Origin: an uncultured Oscillospiraceae bacterium
Lineage (GTDB): Bacteria; Bacillota; Clostridia; Oscillospirales; Oscillospiraceae
DNA: 62,694 nucleotides
Assembly (NCBI GenBank): GCA_905234625.1
Contig: CAJOIC010000001.1
Span: 1-62,694 of the forward strand
Reading direction: 5' to 3'
The notes beneath the pieces are model-generated. The model made no database searches, was not told where the DNA came from, and saw nothing but the letters and a program-made list of their open reading frames with translations. Made by a program: the position numbers and the translations under genes. Shown one piece after another: positions 8,740 through 17,172 of this stretch (position 1 is the stretch's first letter; every line of letters starts with the position of its first letter).

Positions 8740-9633
8740 ATGGCAAATACAACTGCGCTGAGTAAGGCTGAGCAGAACGCTCTGGCTGTCAGCTACGAGG
8801 TGCTCGGCACTCGTGTCGAGCTGGATCTCGATTTCGTGAAGAAGTATCTTGTCCGCGGCGCTGCGGATAAGGTCAGCGATCAGGAGGTCGTCTTCTTCAT
8901 GAACACCTGCAAGATGCAGGGGCTGAACCCGCTGGCAAGCGGGGAGGTATATCTGATTAAGTTCGGGAACGATCCCGCGCAGATGGTCGTCGGCAAGGAC
9001 GCATATCTCCGCAGGGCCTTCAGCAACCCGGACTATCTGTTCAAAAAGGACGGCATCGTTGTCCAGCGTGGAGAGGAGATCATCCAGAAGGAAGGGTGCT
9101 GCCTGTACCCCGGCGAGGAGTTGATCGGCGGATGGTGCCGCGTCCACTTCATGCGAGCTGGAGCCGAGCGCACGGCGTTCAAGGAGGTGTCCCTAGCCGA
9201 GTACAACAAGGGCATGGCGAACTGGAAGTCGAAGCCGTCAACGATGATAAACAAGGTTGCCATCAGCCAGTGCGTCCGCGACGCCTTCCCGAAGGACTAT
9301 GAGGGTGTGTACTCCGAAGAGGAGATGGTGGCGTCCGGTGCGATCCCTGTGAACTTCGAGGACATCACGGGCGGCGACGGAGAGGTGCCCGAGCCCGTGA
9401 TCTCTCAGGAAGAGCGTCAGGCCATGTTCCGCAAGGCACAGAACGTGTTCGGCAAGGAAGAAGGCATCGAGGTCGTTCGTTCCATCATCGAAGAGCTGGG
9501 TCTGACGAACACGACGGACATGACCGAGAGCCTGTATAAAAAGGCGATGCTCCGGCTGGCGGAGATCTGTGACGCTCAGATGGAGGCTCAGGAGAGCGGC
9601 GCGTACGACGAGGGGTACGGCGAGGAACAGTAA
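8740..9633 (+). CDS. bet: Phage recombination protein Bet (RecT-like ssDNA annealing protein)
   Basis: The 297-residue sequence shows Bet family blocks: FMNTCKMQGLNPLASGEVYLIKFG, PAQMVVGKDAYLRRAFSNPDY, DGIVVQRGEEI and the INKVAISQCVRDAFP segment. Bet proteins anneal complementary single strands during phage replication and recombination. The acidic C-terminal tail (from about 205) could contact host SSB-type partners. RBS GGAGGAGC precedes the ATG. It follows the RecB-like nuclease and coiled-coil protein in one operon. Confidence 0.9.
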   Translation: MANTTALSKAEQNALAVSYEVLGTRVELDLDFVKKYLVRGAADKVSDQEVVFFMNTCKMQGLNPLASGEVYLIKFGNDPAQMVVGKDAYLRRAFSNPDYLFKKDGIVVQRGEEIIQKEGCCLYPGEELIGGWCRVHFMRAGAERTAFKEVSLAEYNKGMANWKSKPSTMINKVAISQCVRDAFPKDYEGVYSEEEMVASGAIPVNFEDITGGDGEVPEPVISQEERQAMFRKAQNVFGKEEGIEVVRSIIEELGLTNTTDMTESLYKKAMLRLAEICDAQMEAQESGAYDEGYGEEQ

Positions 9634-9655
9634 GCCCGGAAGGTAGGTAAACGCT

Positions 9656-10417
9656 ATGTGGATATGCGTCCACGATCAGATATTAGGCCCGAAATCCAGA
9701 AAGCTGGCATCTGCCCTGGGCTGTTCTCAGAACGAGGCCATAGGGATTTTGAACCGGGTGTGGATATGGGGCCGGAATAACGCGGATCGAAGCGGCAAGG
9801 TCCTGTACGCTGACGAGGTTGACATCGCTGTGGCGGTGAGTCCCGGCCTCGCTGACGGGCTGGACCCTGACGAGGTGGTTCGGACGCTCGTGTCCTGCGG
9901 GTACATCGACAAGAGCGGCGACGAGCTCTATATCCACGATTGGGCTGACTGGCAATCGTATTGGTACAGCTATCAGGACCGCAAGGCAAAGGACACCGAG
10001 CGGAAGAGGGCTGAGCGCGAGAGAAAGAGGGAGGCGGAGGCATCCGCGCCCCCTCCCGCGCCGAAGAAACCGAGACGGCCAGGTCCTCCGCCGGCGGCCC
10101 CGGCGCCGAAGAACGATTACCCGGTGCCGTTCCTGAAGTTTTGGGAGGTCTACCCTCGGACGAAGAAAATGGACAAGGGCGCGGCCTACAAGAAGTGGAA
10201 GGCTCGTCTGAACGACGGGTTTTCTGAGGCCCAGCTCATAGGAGCGGCGATGGCGTACGCATCCGACTGCCGGAGACTGAAGACGGAGGAGGAGTACATC
10301 AAGCACCCGAAGACGTTCCTGAGCGATACGCTCCCGTTCGAGCCATTCATCCCGAAGGATGTTGCGGCGACGCCGGAGAGCAACCCGTATGACGAGTGGG
10401 GTGGCGACGATGTTTGA
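9656..10417 (+). CDS. Replication initiation/organiser protein
   Basis: In this 253-residue protein the N-terminal region (MWICVHDQILGPKSRKLASALGCSQNEAIGILN) resembles the winged-helix start of phage replisome organisers. A basic Pro/Ala-rich linker (about 110-150) follows. A C-terminal segment, FWEVYPRTKKMDKGAAYKKWKA, is typical of phage replication proteins. The DnaC-like loader follows with an 8-bp overlap, giving an initiator-loader pair. Binding of the phage origin is inferred from family and context. Confidence 0.75.
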   Translation: MWICVHDQILGPKSRKLASALGCSQNEAIGILNRVWIWGRNNADRSGKVLYADEVDIAVAVSPGLADGLDPDEVVRTLVSCGYIDKSGDELYIHDWADWQSYWYSYQDRKAKDTERKRAERERKREAEASAPPPAPKKPRRPGPPPAAPAPKNDYPVPFLKFWEVYPRTKKMDKGAAYKKWKARLNDGFSEAQLIGAAMAYASDCRRLKTEEEYIKHPKTFLSDTLPFEPFIPKDVAATPESNPYDEWGGDDV

Positions 10418-11279
10418 TCCTCAAGAGCTCCTCGGCCCGGTCATTCAGGCGGCGGAAAAGCAGTCGCGCCGCGAGGATGGCGATTACGTCGGGGACGACG
10501 GTCTCCTGTACTGCGGAAGGTGTCGCACGGCGAAGCAGACGAAGATCCAGTTGGCCGATTGGGAGGGAAACTCAGGTGAGAGGATCGTCCCCTGCATCTG
10601 TGAGTGCCAGCAAGCCAAGTTCGCGGAAGCGGAACGTAGGAGGGTGGAAGCGGAGGAGATGGAGCGAATGAGATCCCTACGCCGGCATAGCCTTATGGAT
10701 GCACGTCTGGAGGCGGCTCGGTTCGACGCATTCACACAGAGGGCAGACAACGAGAAGGTCCTCAAGACTACCAGGTTTTACGCGGAGCATTTCGATCTCA
10801 TGCTGGAGAGAAATCAGGGGCTGCTCTTTTGGGGCGCCCCTGGCACGGGCAAGACGTTCGCCGCGGCGTGTATAGCGAACCACCTGATCGACCGCGGCGT
10901 GTCGGTCCTTATGACATCGTTCGTGAAGATCCTCGGCACGATAGGGTATGGCTCCGACGCAGAACAGCTCATAGAGAGGATCTCACGTGTGAAGCTGCTC
11001 GTGATCGACGATCTCGGCGCCGAACGAAGCACGGACACAGCGCTGGAGAAGGTCTACAACATCATAGACAGCAGATACCGGGCGAAGCTCCCGATCATCC
11101 TGACGACGAATAATCAGATGGCCGACATGAAGCTGGAGGACAACATCCAGTACAGCCGGATCTATGATCGGATTTTCGAGATGTGCTACCCGGTGGAGTT
11201 CAAGGGAAGGTCGTGGCGAAAGGCGGCGGCCAGGAACCAGTTCTACGAGCTGGAAAAGCTCATGGAGGAAACGGAATGA
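10410..11279 (+). CDS. DnaC-like helicase loader ATPase
   Basis: I start at the ATG of MFDPQELLG, which overlaps the upstream gene; the frame is open to 10359. The 289-residue product has a Cys-rich N-terminal part (CGRCRT, CICEC) that may bind zinc, then an AAA+ core. Walker A is GAPGTGKT (142-149), Walker B is LLVIDDLGAE (Asp200/201), and sensor-I-like ILTTNN follows. It should load the host replicative helicase onto phage DNA. Confidence 0.88.
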   Translation: MFDPQELLGPVIQAAEKQSRREDGDYVGDDGLLYCGRCRTAKQTKIQLADWEGNSGERIVPCICECQQAKFAEAERRRVEAEEMERMRSLRRHSLMDARLEAARFDAFTQRADNEKVLKTTRFYAEHFDLMLERNQGLLFWGAPGTGKTFAAACIANHLIDRGVSVLMTSFVKILGTIGYGSDAEQLIERISRVKLLVIDDLGAERSTDTALEKVYNIIDSRYRAKLPIILTTNNQMADMKLEDNIQYSRIYDRIFEMCYPVEFKGRSWRKAAARNQFYELEKLMEETE

Positions 11280-11461
11280 CAAACCTCAGCAGAATTAAGA
11301 AGATGCCGAAGGCGGAGCTGATAGAGCTCTTCGGCGAGATCCGTCGCGCTCCCGGCGCCGGACAACGCCATCGACGCGGCTTTCACGGAGATTGCCAACG
11401 AGGACGGCGTAGAGGTGGACGCGGAGCTGAAGCGTACGGTAAGCATCAAGGCGGTCGATGA
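11276..11461 (+). pseudogene. 5' part of a frameshifted small gene
   Basis: An ATG overlapping the loader's stop (ATGA) opens MTNLSRIKKMPKAELIELFGEI, natural helical sequence. After about codon 23 the frame turns into Arg/Gly-rich sequence of the kind produced by reading GC-rich DNA out of frame. The natural continuation (LPAPDNAIDAAFTEIANEDG) is in the +1 frame from about 11346. So one base is extra near 11340-11347, either a real mutation, an assembly error or a programmed shift. See 11415-11846 for the downstream part. Confidence 0.5.
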
Positions 11462-11846
11462 AGCCGCGTATGAGTATTTCAAACAGTTTGTCGGAGCGGC
11501 TCTGAGCGTCGTGGAGGTCGGCGGGGAGTTCGGCATCCGCACGGAGGACGGGAAGGTCGTCGCGGCCTCCAGCTTCGCGGAGGATGATACGTTCTACTGC
11601 GAGAGGAACGTGCTGGCCGATGCCGTCGGCGTCCCGGTCGTGTGCTCCGTCTGCGACTTCGACGGCCGCGAGTTCATGGCGGTCATGGTCGAGGAGGACG
11701 GCCGCGTCCTGTTCGGGATCTATGTGAAGGGCGACGAGCCGGAGGAGGTCAATGACGTCACCGAAGAGCCGGATGACGAAGTTGGAGACGACAATGACGA
11801 AGATGGAGCCGACGACGACTACCAGTACGACGAGCCGGAAGAGTGA
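11415..11846 (+). CDS. Hypothetical acidic protein, downstream part of frameshifted gene
   Basis: The first usable start in this frame is the GTG at 11415. Coding-like sequence reaches back to about 11346, where it would join the frame beginning at 11276. The product has a compact domain (ALSVVEVGGEFGIRTEDGKVV, then YVKGDEP) and a strongly acidic tail from about residue 108 rich in Asp and Glu. No family recognised. Nucleic-acid mimicry by the tail is possible but unproven. Confidence 0.6.
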   Translation: MDAELKRTVSIKAVDEAAYEYFKQFVGAALSVVEVGGEFGIRTEDGKVVAASSFAEDDTFYCERNVLADAVGVPVVCSVCDFDGREFMAVMVEEDGRVLFGIYVKGDEPEEVNDVTEEPDDEVGDDNDEDGADDDYQYDEPEE

Positions 11847-11854
11847 GGTGCCGC

Positions 11855-12205
11855 ATGTTTGAGTATAAGATCCGGCGCGAGCGGTATATCGAGAAATGCG
11901 TCAAGGCCGCCGGCATAGCGGAGAAATGCAAGATCGAGACGATCTTCTGGCGGCAGAAGGTTGAGCGGAAGTGGCGAGTGGAAGGTGTCCGGGTGAGCAC
12001 GTTTGGAACGAGCCCGTACTACTCGGATGACATCGCCCACGCGATCAGCAGGTACTTCAGTATTGGTTACCTGAGCCCGTTTGGGCGTCTGAAGCGACGC
12101 ATCGAGCGAGGGAACAGGTGGAAGAGGAGTGACGGGGCCATCCTTCAAGAGCTCCTGGACGATGAAGCCATGCGGAGCAGGAACCGCGTGGATATTGGAG
12201 AATAA
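11855..12205 (+). CDS. Hypothetical basic protein, 116 aa
   Basis: The ATG at 11855 (MFEYKIRRERYIEKCVKAAG) is preceded by GAGGTG; an in-frame GTG at 11843 is less likely. The product is rich in Arg and Lys (FGRLKRRIERGNRWKR) and may bind nucleic acid. It closes the early operon before the HTH regulator. No family recognised. Confidence 0.6.
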   Translation: MFEYKIRRERYIEKCVKAAGIAEKCKIETIFWRQKVERKWRVEGVRVSTFGTSPYYSDDIAHAISRYFSIGYLSPFGRLKRRIERGNRWKRSDGAILQELLDDEAMRSRNRVDIGE

Positions 12206-12246
12206 GAGCGACGCCCGATAGGGGCGAGGAAGAGGAGGACGTGGAA

Positions 12247-12789
12247 ATGAGTAAGAGCCAGTTGAGTGAGGAGCAGATGAAGGAGATCGTGGCGCTCGTC
12301 ATTGAGACGTACCGCAAGGAGCAGGAGACCCAGCGGAAGAAGGCGTTCGACCGCCGGCTGCACAACACGCGGCTGTTGCTTATCAACTACCGCGGCCTCC
12401 TCGCGAACAGCGAGCGCTCAGTCTATGAAGCGCTCCAGTGCGACGAGGACGTGTATGACATCCTCAGCCTCATGACAGGAAAAGCCTCGGAGAACGAGGT
12501 GTACGTCGAGAGCATCAAACGGTCCGCGGCGAAGACCGCCCTTATCATCGAGCACATCAAGAGGGCGGTCGCGGATTACGGTGAGTTCTGCAAGAGGACG
12601 GGGAAGGAAGAGGAGCTGCGGAGGTGGAGGACGATCAAGCGCCTCTACATAGACGACGAAGCGTGGACGGCCGAGCAGATCGCGGAGAATGAACACATCG
12701 ATGTTTCGACTGTCTACAAGGACGTGAAAGCGGCTCAAAAGCGTCTTGCCCCGCGCATTTTCGGCATCGACGGAGTGTTTTTCAGGTGA
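12247..12789 (+). CDS. Sigma-70-like HTH protein, candidate late regulator
   Basis: The ATG at 12247 is chosen because AGGAGG lies 8 bases upstream; the GTG at 12241 would be too close. The 180-residue protein is helical throughout. It ends with a helix-turn-helix (WTAEQIAENEHIDVSTVYKDVKAAQKRLAPRIF) like region 4 of sigma factors and like the ArpU/RinA-type late regulators of Firmicutes phages. Its position at the end of the early block and before the terminase region fits control of late transcription. Confidence 0.65.
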   Translation: MSKSQLSEEQMKEIVALVIETYRKEQETQRKKAFDRRLHNTRLLLINYRGLLANSERSVYEALQCDEDVYDILSLMTGKASENEVYVESIKRSAAKTALIIEHIKRAVADYGEFCKRTGKEEELRRWRTIKRLYIDDEAWTAEQIAENEHIDVSTVYKDVKAAQKRLAPRIFGIDGVFFR

Positions 12790-12810
12790 GTTCGTGCCAA
12801 AAAGTTGCCA

Positions 12811-12862
12811 TTGACAGTCCATTGTGTCCTGTGTTATAACGAAAAACGCAAGAATTTAAGTT
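12811..12862 (+). promoter_or_regulatory. Promoter P5 with operator-like half site
   Basis: TTGACA (12811-12816), an 18-bp spacer and TATAAC (12835-12840) form a promoter. AAGAATTTAAGTT at 12850-12862 matches the right part of the P1 operator and would overlap the transcription start. It heads the 273-bp gap before the DUF488 gene. A second possible -10, TATAAT at 13027-13032 with a poor -35, lies nearer that gene. Confidence 0.55.
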
Positions 12863-13062
12863 TTCAAAAACCCGGACACTACGGCCATTTTTGAATGTCG
12901 AGGCATCTCAACGGCACGATCTGTCACCCCAAAAACGCGCACGGGCGAGAGACAAATCCCGAGAGGCAGCAGGTAAAAAACCGTTGAAAATAGCGGTAAA
13001 CCCTGTACTTTAGAGGATAAATGTGCTATAATGAATTATAGAGATGTAGGAGGCATTTTTGA

Positions 13063-13578
13063 ATGGCGATCTATACGAGCCGGTACAGCAACAAGGAGCT
13101 GTTGAGCGGCGACTACTATCCCGTGGGGATCAGTCTCGGAGCTCCAAAATTTAAGTTGGGGTATGAGGTGAGAGAGCAGTGCTACTCACTCGCCCCGAAG
13201 GGCGCGATGCTCCATCTGCCGTACGATCAGTACAAAACGGCGTACATGGCGAAGCTGGACGCGATTGGTCGAGATCGGATCATCGGCATGGTTCAGCGGA
13301 TGGAGGCGAGAGCTGACGAAGAGTGCAAGGATCTGGTCCTGCTGTGCTTCGAGGATGTCCGAAAGCCGGAAGACTGGTGCCATCGGACGATGTTTGCCGA
13401 GTGGTGGATGAAGAACACCGGTGAGATCATCGAAGAGCTGGCCGATCCGAACCCGCCGAAGGCTGCGGCGCCGAAGAAAGCTGAAAAACCGAAGGCCGCG
13501 GAGAAACCCGCAGAGCCGACGGACGATATAGGAGAGCAGATGTCGCTGTTTGACAGGACACCTACCCGGAGATGGTGA
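13063..13578 (+). CDS. DUF488 family protein
   Basis: The 171-residue protein matches the DUF488 pattern: YTSRYSNKELLSGDYYPVGISLGAPKFKLGYEV, a conserved LHLPYDQYK region and CFEDVRKPEDWCHR. A Lys/Ala/Pro-rich linker (140-160) and QMSLFDRT tail follow. The tail looks like a clamp-binding (PIP-like, QxSLF) motif seen in bacterial beta-clamp ligands, which would tie it to replication. It has upstream promoter elements and a strong terminator downstream, so it can be transcribed alone. Biochemical function of the family is unknown to me. Confidence 0.75.
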   Translation: MAIYTSRYSNKELLSGDYYPVGISLGAPKFKLGYEVREQCYSLAPKGAMLHLPYDQYKTAYMAKLDAIGRDRIIGMVQRMEARADEECKDLVLLCFEDVRKPEDWCHRTMFAEWWMKNTGEIIEELADPNPPKAAAPKKAEKPKAAEKPAEPTDDIGEQMSLFDRTPTRRW

Positions 13579-13643
13579 AAGTGCATCACACCCTCTAGCC
13601 TTGAGGGAGTTTTGGCCTCGCAAGCCGGTCTCCGGTCCATATA

Positions 13644-13677
13644 AGGGCAGTCAGTAAAAGCTGGCTGCCCTATTTTT
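13644..13677 (+). terminator. Terminator after DUF488 gene
   Basis: An 11-bp stem with one G-U type mismatch (AGGGCAGTCAG with CTGGCTGCCCT), loop taaaag, is followed by atttttat. It separates the DUF488 unit from the nucleosidase cassette. Confidence 0.8.
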
Positions 13678-13693
13678 ATGTCGAGGAGGACGC

Positions 13694-14368
13694 ATGAAGA
13701 GAGTTGGTTTGGTGGTCGCCGTTGAGACGGGAGCGCTGGAGAGAAAGTACGGCCTTCCGTCAGGGAAGGGCAAGAGCATTTTTGATGTTTCGCTCTATAA
13801 GACGCCCGAATATACGCTGTACGCCCTGCATAGTGGGGCAGGTGAGATTTTTGCGGCTGCTGCCACCCAACACCTCATTGACTGCTTCGGGGTCGATCTG
13901 ATCCTCAACTACGGCGTCGTAGGTGGGCTGTCGCCTGAGATGTCCGTCGGGCGGACGGTGGTGGTGAACAGCGTCGTCCACTACGACTACGATGTGTCCG
14001 CCGTGGATGGCGTTGACCGAGGCCAGTATGCGGACATGACGAGCCGGTATATCACGCTGGACAGGAGTCTCGTGATTAGAGCGCAGTATGTTGACCGCCG
14101 TCTGGACGCAGTTGTCTGCGCCTCGGGCGACAAGTTCGTCGCGGATGCCGCAGAAAAAGAGTGGCTTCGCTCTGAGTTCCGGGCGGAGATATGCGATATG
14201 GAGGCGGCGGGGATTGCGCTGACGTGCCAGCGTAACGAGAAACCGTGCCTTCTGATAAAGACTGTTTCCGACGCCACCAAAGACGGAGCGGCGGAGTATT
14301 GGAGAAACAAGGAAGATGCCTCCGATCTCTGCCTTGGCGTTCTGGACAAAGTGGTGCGGACGCTATAA
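13694..14368 (+). CDS. MTA/SAH nucleosidase-like (nucleoside phosphorylase superfamily)
   Basis: The 224-residue protein has the fold signatures of the Mtn/Pfs family: LNYGVVGGLSPEMSVGRTVVV, VHYDYDV, CDMEAAGIAL and KTVSDATKDGA. Catalytic positions align well: Glu11 (VAVETG) with Glu12, Glu170 with Glu174 and Asp193 with Asp197 of the E. coli enzyme. Such enzymes cleave the N-glycosidic bond of methylthioadenosine or S-adenosylhomocysteine. Directly followed by a methyltransferase-like gene, it may clear the SAH product. Other purine-nucleoside substrates, including defence signals, remain possible. The preceding terminator and GAGGAGG RBS mark it as first in its cassette. Confidence 0.75.
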   Translation: MKRVGLVVAVETGALERKYGLPSGKGKSIFDVSLYKTPEYTLYALHSGAGEIFAAAATQHLIDCFGVDLILNYGVVGGLSPEMSVGRTVVVNSVVHYDYDVSAVDGVDRGQYADMTSRYITLDRSLVIRAQYVDRRLDAVVCASGDKFVADAAEKEWLRSEFRAEICDMEAAGIALTCQRNEKPCLLIKTVSDATKDGAAEYWRNKEDASDLCLGVLDKVVRTL

Positions 14369-14379
14369 GGAGGCTGTAA

Positions 14380-15795
14380 ATGGCGTTTTTTATGAACCCT
14401 GGAGAGATGTTCCTGGGGTGCCTGAACGGAGTGGAGCAGAAGTTCCTGATCGAGCTTTTGAAGACAGCGAGGAAGGCCGGGTACACGCGCTTTGTCGAGC
14501 CGTGTGCCGGGACCTTCGCGATGGCGAACCTCGCGGTACAGGCCGGCTTTAAGCCTGAGCAGATCGAAACGAGCGATGTCTCTATGATGACATCGGTCAT
14601 GGGATATGCGATCACCGGGCAGTCTCTGGAGCCTCTGGAGATCCACGCGCAGGGCTTCAGCGACGAAGAACTGCTTGACCCGGCGACAGCGCTGTATGCT
14701 CAGATCTATCTCCGCACGTCCAAGAGCGCAGGGAACGAGTATTACCACAATATGCTGGTAGACCTTCGGCGGCGGAGGGTCGAGCACATCGAGAGCATCC
14801 GGCGGCAGATCGAGGTCACGAGGAACCTTCTCGGCGGCATGAGCTACCGGCCGCTGGATATGTGGGCGCACCTCGAAGAAGTGCTCGACGATCCGCAGAC
14901 GATCATCATAGCAAACCCGCCGACGTACTTCGCCGGCTACGAGAAGTTCTACGATACTCAGGGAAAAATGACCTGGAAGGAGCCGGAGTACAAAATGTTC
15001 GACCCGGAGACGGGTCACAAGGAGCTGTTCGATCTCTGCGAAAACGCGGCGGCTCTGGTGCTCTGCTATCAGGAAAAGCGCCCCGGCGAGGCCGTGGGAC
15101 ATACAATCTTTGCCCGGGCCGGGACCCGCGCTGATCTCAACTCCTACCTGACGACGAACCGCGAGGAGGAGGCGGTGGCTTACGCCAACGGGAAGAAGAT
15201 CAAGCGGCCCGGTGAAAGTAAGATGGAGCCGTTGCCTTGCAGCATCTTACCGAGCGACTATGAGATTACCGAGGCGAGTACATGCCAGATAATCCATGTT
15301 ACCGGAGAAACCGCGCAATACTATCGGAGCCTGTGGACGCACAATTTTGTTGGCTCTGCTGCAAAGAACAACTTCGCTGTATTGGTGGATGGTTACGTTA
15401 CGGCGGTATTTGGCACGTTCGTCGCCGATGCCTACGTTGCAGATAGGAAGACGGTGTTCGTGTGGTATGTAATGAAGGCGAGACATGACACCTACAGACT
15501 TGGACGTTTGGCGTATATGCTGGCTATGAACAAGCCGTTTTACAGCACGTTCATTGAAGAGTTCCGTTTTCAAAAATTGGAGGTTGTGCGGACCGCCATG
15601 CTGACGAAGTACCCGGAGAACAAAGAGGTTCGCGGGATTATGAAGCTCGTACAGCGCAAGGAAGACCCTCAGAACGGCTACAAGCTCACCTATGAGGCAG
15701 AGCTTGTCGAAGGCCGCGACGAAAAATCCACGCTTGCCGAATGGCTCAGGAAGGAGAAGAAATGGCAGAACAGCAGGGCGCAAAATATGAAGTGA
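14380..15795 (+). CDS. Putative DNA methyltransferase-like protein with C-terminal GNAT/Mom-like half
   Basis: In this 471-residue protein, residues 37-50 (RFVEPCAGTFAMAN) look like SAM-binding motif I of DNA adenine methyltransferases. IIIANPPTYFAGY (175-187) resembles the catalytic NPPY motif with Thr for Tyr. A second half (about 290-450: NFAVLVDGYVTAVFG, VWYVMKARHDTYRLGRLAYMLA) resembles acetyltransferase-fold proteins such as phage Mom. Host-genome protection by base modification is the natural reading; catalytic activity with NPPT is uncertain. It sits 11 bases after the nucleosidase and overlaps the ParB-like gene. Confidence 0.6.
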   Translation: MAFFMNPGEMFLGCLNGVEQKFLIELLKTARKAGYTRFVEPCAGTFAMANLAVQAGFKPEQIETSDVSMMTSVMGYAITGQSLEPLEIHAQGFSDEELLDPATALYAQIYLRTSKSAGNEYYHNMLVDLRRRRVEHIESIRRQIEVTRNLLGGMSYRPLDMWAHLEEVLDDPQTIIIANPPTYFAGYEKFYDTQGKMTWKEPEYKMFDPETGHKELFDLCENAAALVLCYQEKRPGEAVGHTIFARAGTRADLNSYLTTNREEEAVAYANGKKIKRPGESKMEPLPCSILPSDYEITEASTCQIIHVTGETAQYYRSLWTHNFVGSAAKNNFAVLVDGYVTAVFGTFVADAYVADRKTVFVWYVMKARHDTYRLGRLAYMLAMNKPFYSTFIEEFRFQKLEVVRTAMLTKYPENKEVRGIMKLVQRKEDPQNGYKLTYEAELVEGRDEKSTLAEWLRKEKKWQNSRAQNMK

Positions 15796-16667
15796 TCTAT
15801 GACATGGGGACGGGCCTTGTCATAGCGAAGGTCCAGATCTCCGACGTGAAGGAGCAGGACATCAATGCCCGGATCATGAAGAAGGAGATGCAGGATCAGC
15901 TCACCGCGAACATCAAGAACCGCGGCCAGCTTGAGTCCCTGCCGCTTCTCGCGCTGAAGGACGGCGTTCTGGAGATCGTCTCCGGCCATCATCGGATTAA
16001 GAGCGCGAGAGAGGCCGGTCTGAAGGAGATCATCGTCATTCTGGACGTGAGTGGCCTCAGCCGGAGCAAGATCGCCTCGAAGCAGCTCGCGCATAACGCG
16101 ATCTCCGGCTTCGACGATAAGTCCACGCTCCGTGAAATCTGCAAGATGCTCGACGACGTGGACGATATGCTGGAGAGCTTCATCGGAAAAGAGATCATGG
16201 AGGAGCCGCTGGAACAGTACGACAAGATGCTGTCGCCGGCGGTGCATTTCGATTTCAAGAACGTGACGTTCTCGTTCCTGCCGCATCAGGTGGAGGATAT
16301 GGACGCGCTGGTGAAGCAGTTGGAGTTGACATCCCCGGAGATCATCGGCGTGGCGGCGTACGAACAGTGCAACTCATTCGTGGAGGCGCTCAGGAAATAC
16401 CAGAAGTTCACGGATATACGGAACATGGGCGCGGCGATCCACTCCATGATCGAGTGCGTCATGGAGAAAATGGACGCCTTCGGCTTTGACGAGGAGGAAG
16501 ACTGGACGTACCTTGCGAAGATCTTCGGGAGCAACGCGGTCCCTGCGGAGGCTGCAAACGTCATATCTCAGGCTGTGAAGAAAGCCGAGAAGGAAGGCGT
16601 AGTGACGAGCAAAAACCGCTGGCAGCTTATCGAGTACCTTGCCGCGGACTATCTGGCCGGAAAGTGA
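15762..16667 (+). CDS. ParB-like nuclease/partition domain protein
   Basis: I choose ATG 15762 (MAEQQGAKYEVIY) because AAGGAG lies 5 bases before it; an in-frame ATG at 15741 has no such site. The 301-residue protein has a ParB/Srx-type N-terminal domain: VQISDVKEQDINAR, then EIVSGHHRIKSAREAGLKE with the GHHR signature (75-78). The rest is helical and unassigned. ParB-like proteins often lie next to methyltransferases and terminases in phages. Roles in DNA modification, nicking or packaging choice are proposed for relatives but not shown here. Confidence 0.75.
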   Translation: MAEQQGAKYEVIYDMGTGLVIAKVQISDVKEQDINARIMKKEMQDQLTANIKNRGQLESLPLLALKDGVLEIVSGHHRIKSAREAGLKEIIVILDVSGLSRSKIASKQLAHNAISGFDDKSTLREICKMLDDVDDMLESFIGKEIMEEPLEQYDKMLSPAVHFDFKNVTFSFLPHQVEDMDALVKQLELTSPEIIGVAAYEQCNSFVEALRKYQKFTDIRNMGAAIHSMIECVMEKMDAFGFDEEEDWTYLAKIFGSNAVPAEAANVISQAVKKAEKEGVVTSKNRWQLIEYLAADYLAGK

Positions 16668-16677
16668 GTGATGTCTG

Positions 16678-17172
16678 GTGCCGGCAAAAAGCAAGTACAA
16701 TTCCGAGTATCACGACGATTGGGCTTGGTCGCTGGCTATCAGAGGAGCTACGGACGAGGAGATGGCCGACGCCTTCGGCATATCGCGGAGAACGATCCCG
16801 CGGTGGCGAAAGCAATATCCGTCATTCGACGAAGCGATCACGAAAGGAAAAGCCTGTGCAGACGCGAAGGTGGAGAAGTCCCTCTACCAGAGGGCGAATG
16901 GCTACGACTACGACGAAGAGGAGCGCGTCATTGAGTACGACAAGGACGGCAACGTAAAGCCGGTCAAGGTCAGGACGATCAAGAAGCACGTCCCGGCCGA
17001 CGTGGGTGCTATGTGCTTCTGGCTGAAAAACAGGAACTCCGACGAATGGTCCGATAAGCCGCGCACCACGATAGAAATTGAGGATCTTGATGATACAGAC
17101 GAGACAATCTACGGCGGCAATGCGGCTCCGCCAGAAGAACCGGGTTCGGAAACGGAAGACGATCCCGTATAA
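16678..17172 (+). CDS. Terminase small subunit
   Basis: GTG start, 164 residues. The N-terminal helix-turn-helix (DEEMADAFGISRRTIPRWRKQYPSFDEAITKGK) and FWLKNRNSDEWSDK towards the C-terminus are typical of DNA-binding small terminases. The subunit recognises phage DNA for packaging. Its 3' end overlaps the large subunit gene by 83 bp. Confidence 0.85.
   Translation: MPAKSKYNSEYHDDWAWSLAIRGATDEEMADAFGISRRTIPRWRKQYPSFDEAITKGKACADAKVEKSLYQRANGYDYDEEERVIEYDKDGNVKPVKVRTIKKHVPADVGAMCFWLKNRNSDEWSDKPRTTIEIEDLDDTDETIYGGNAAPPEEPGSETEDDPV

Noticed and set aside
13146-13158. aaatttaagttgg as a further repressor operator
   Set aside because: It lies inside the DUF488 coding region without promoter elements and matches only part of the motif; likely chance.
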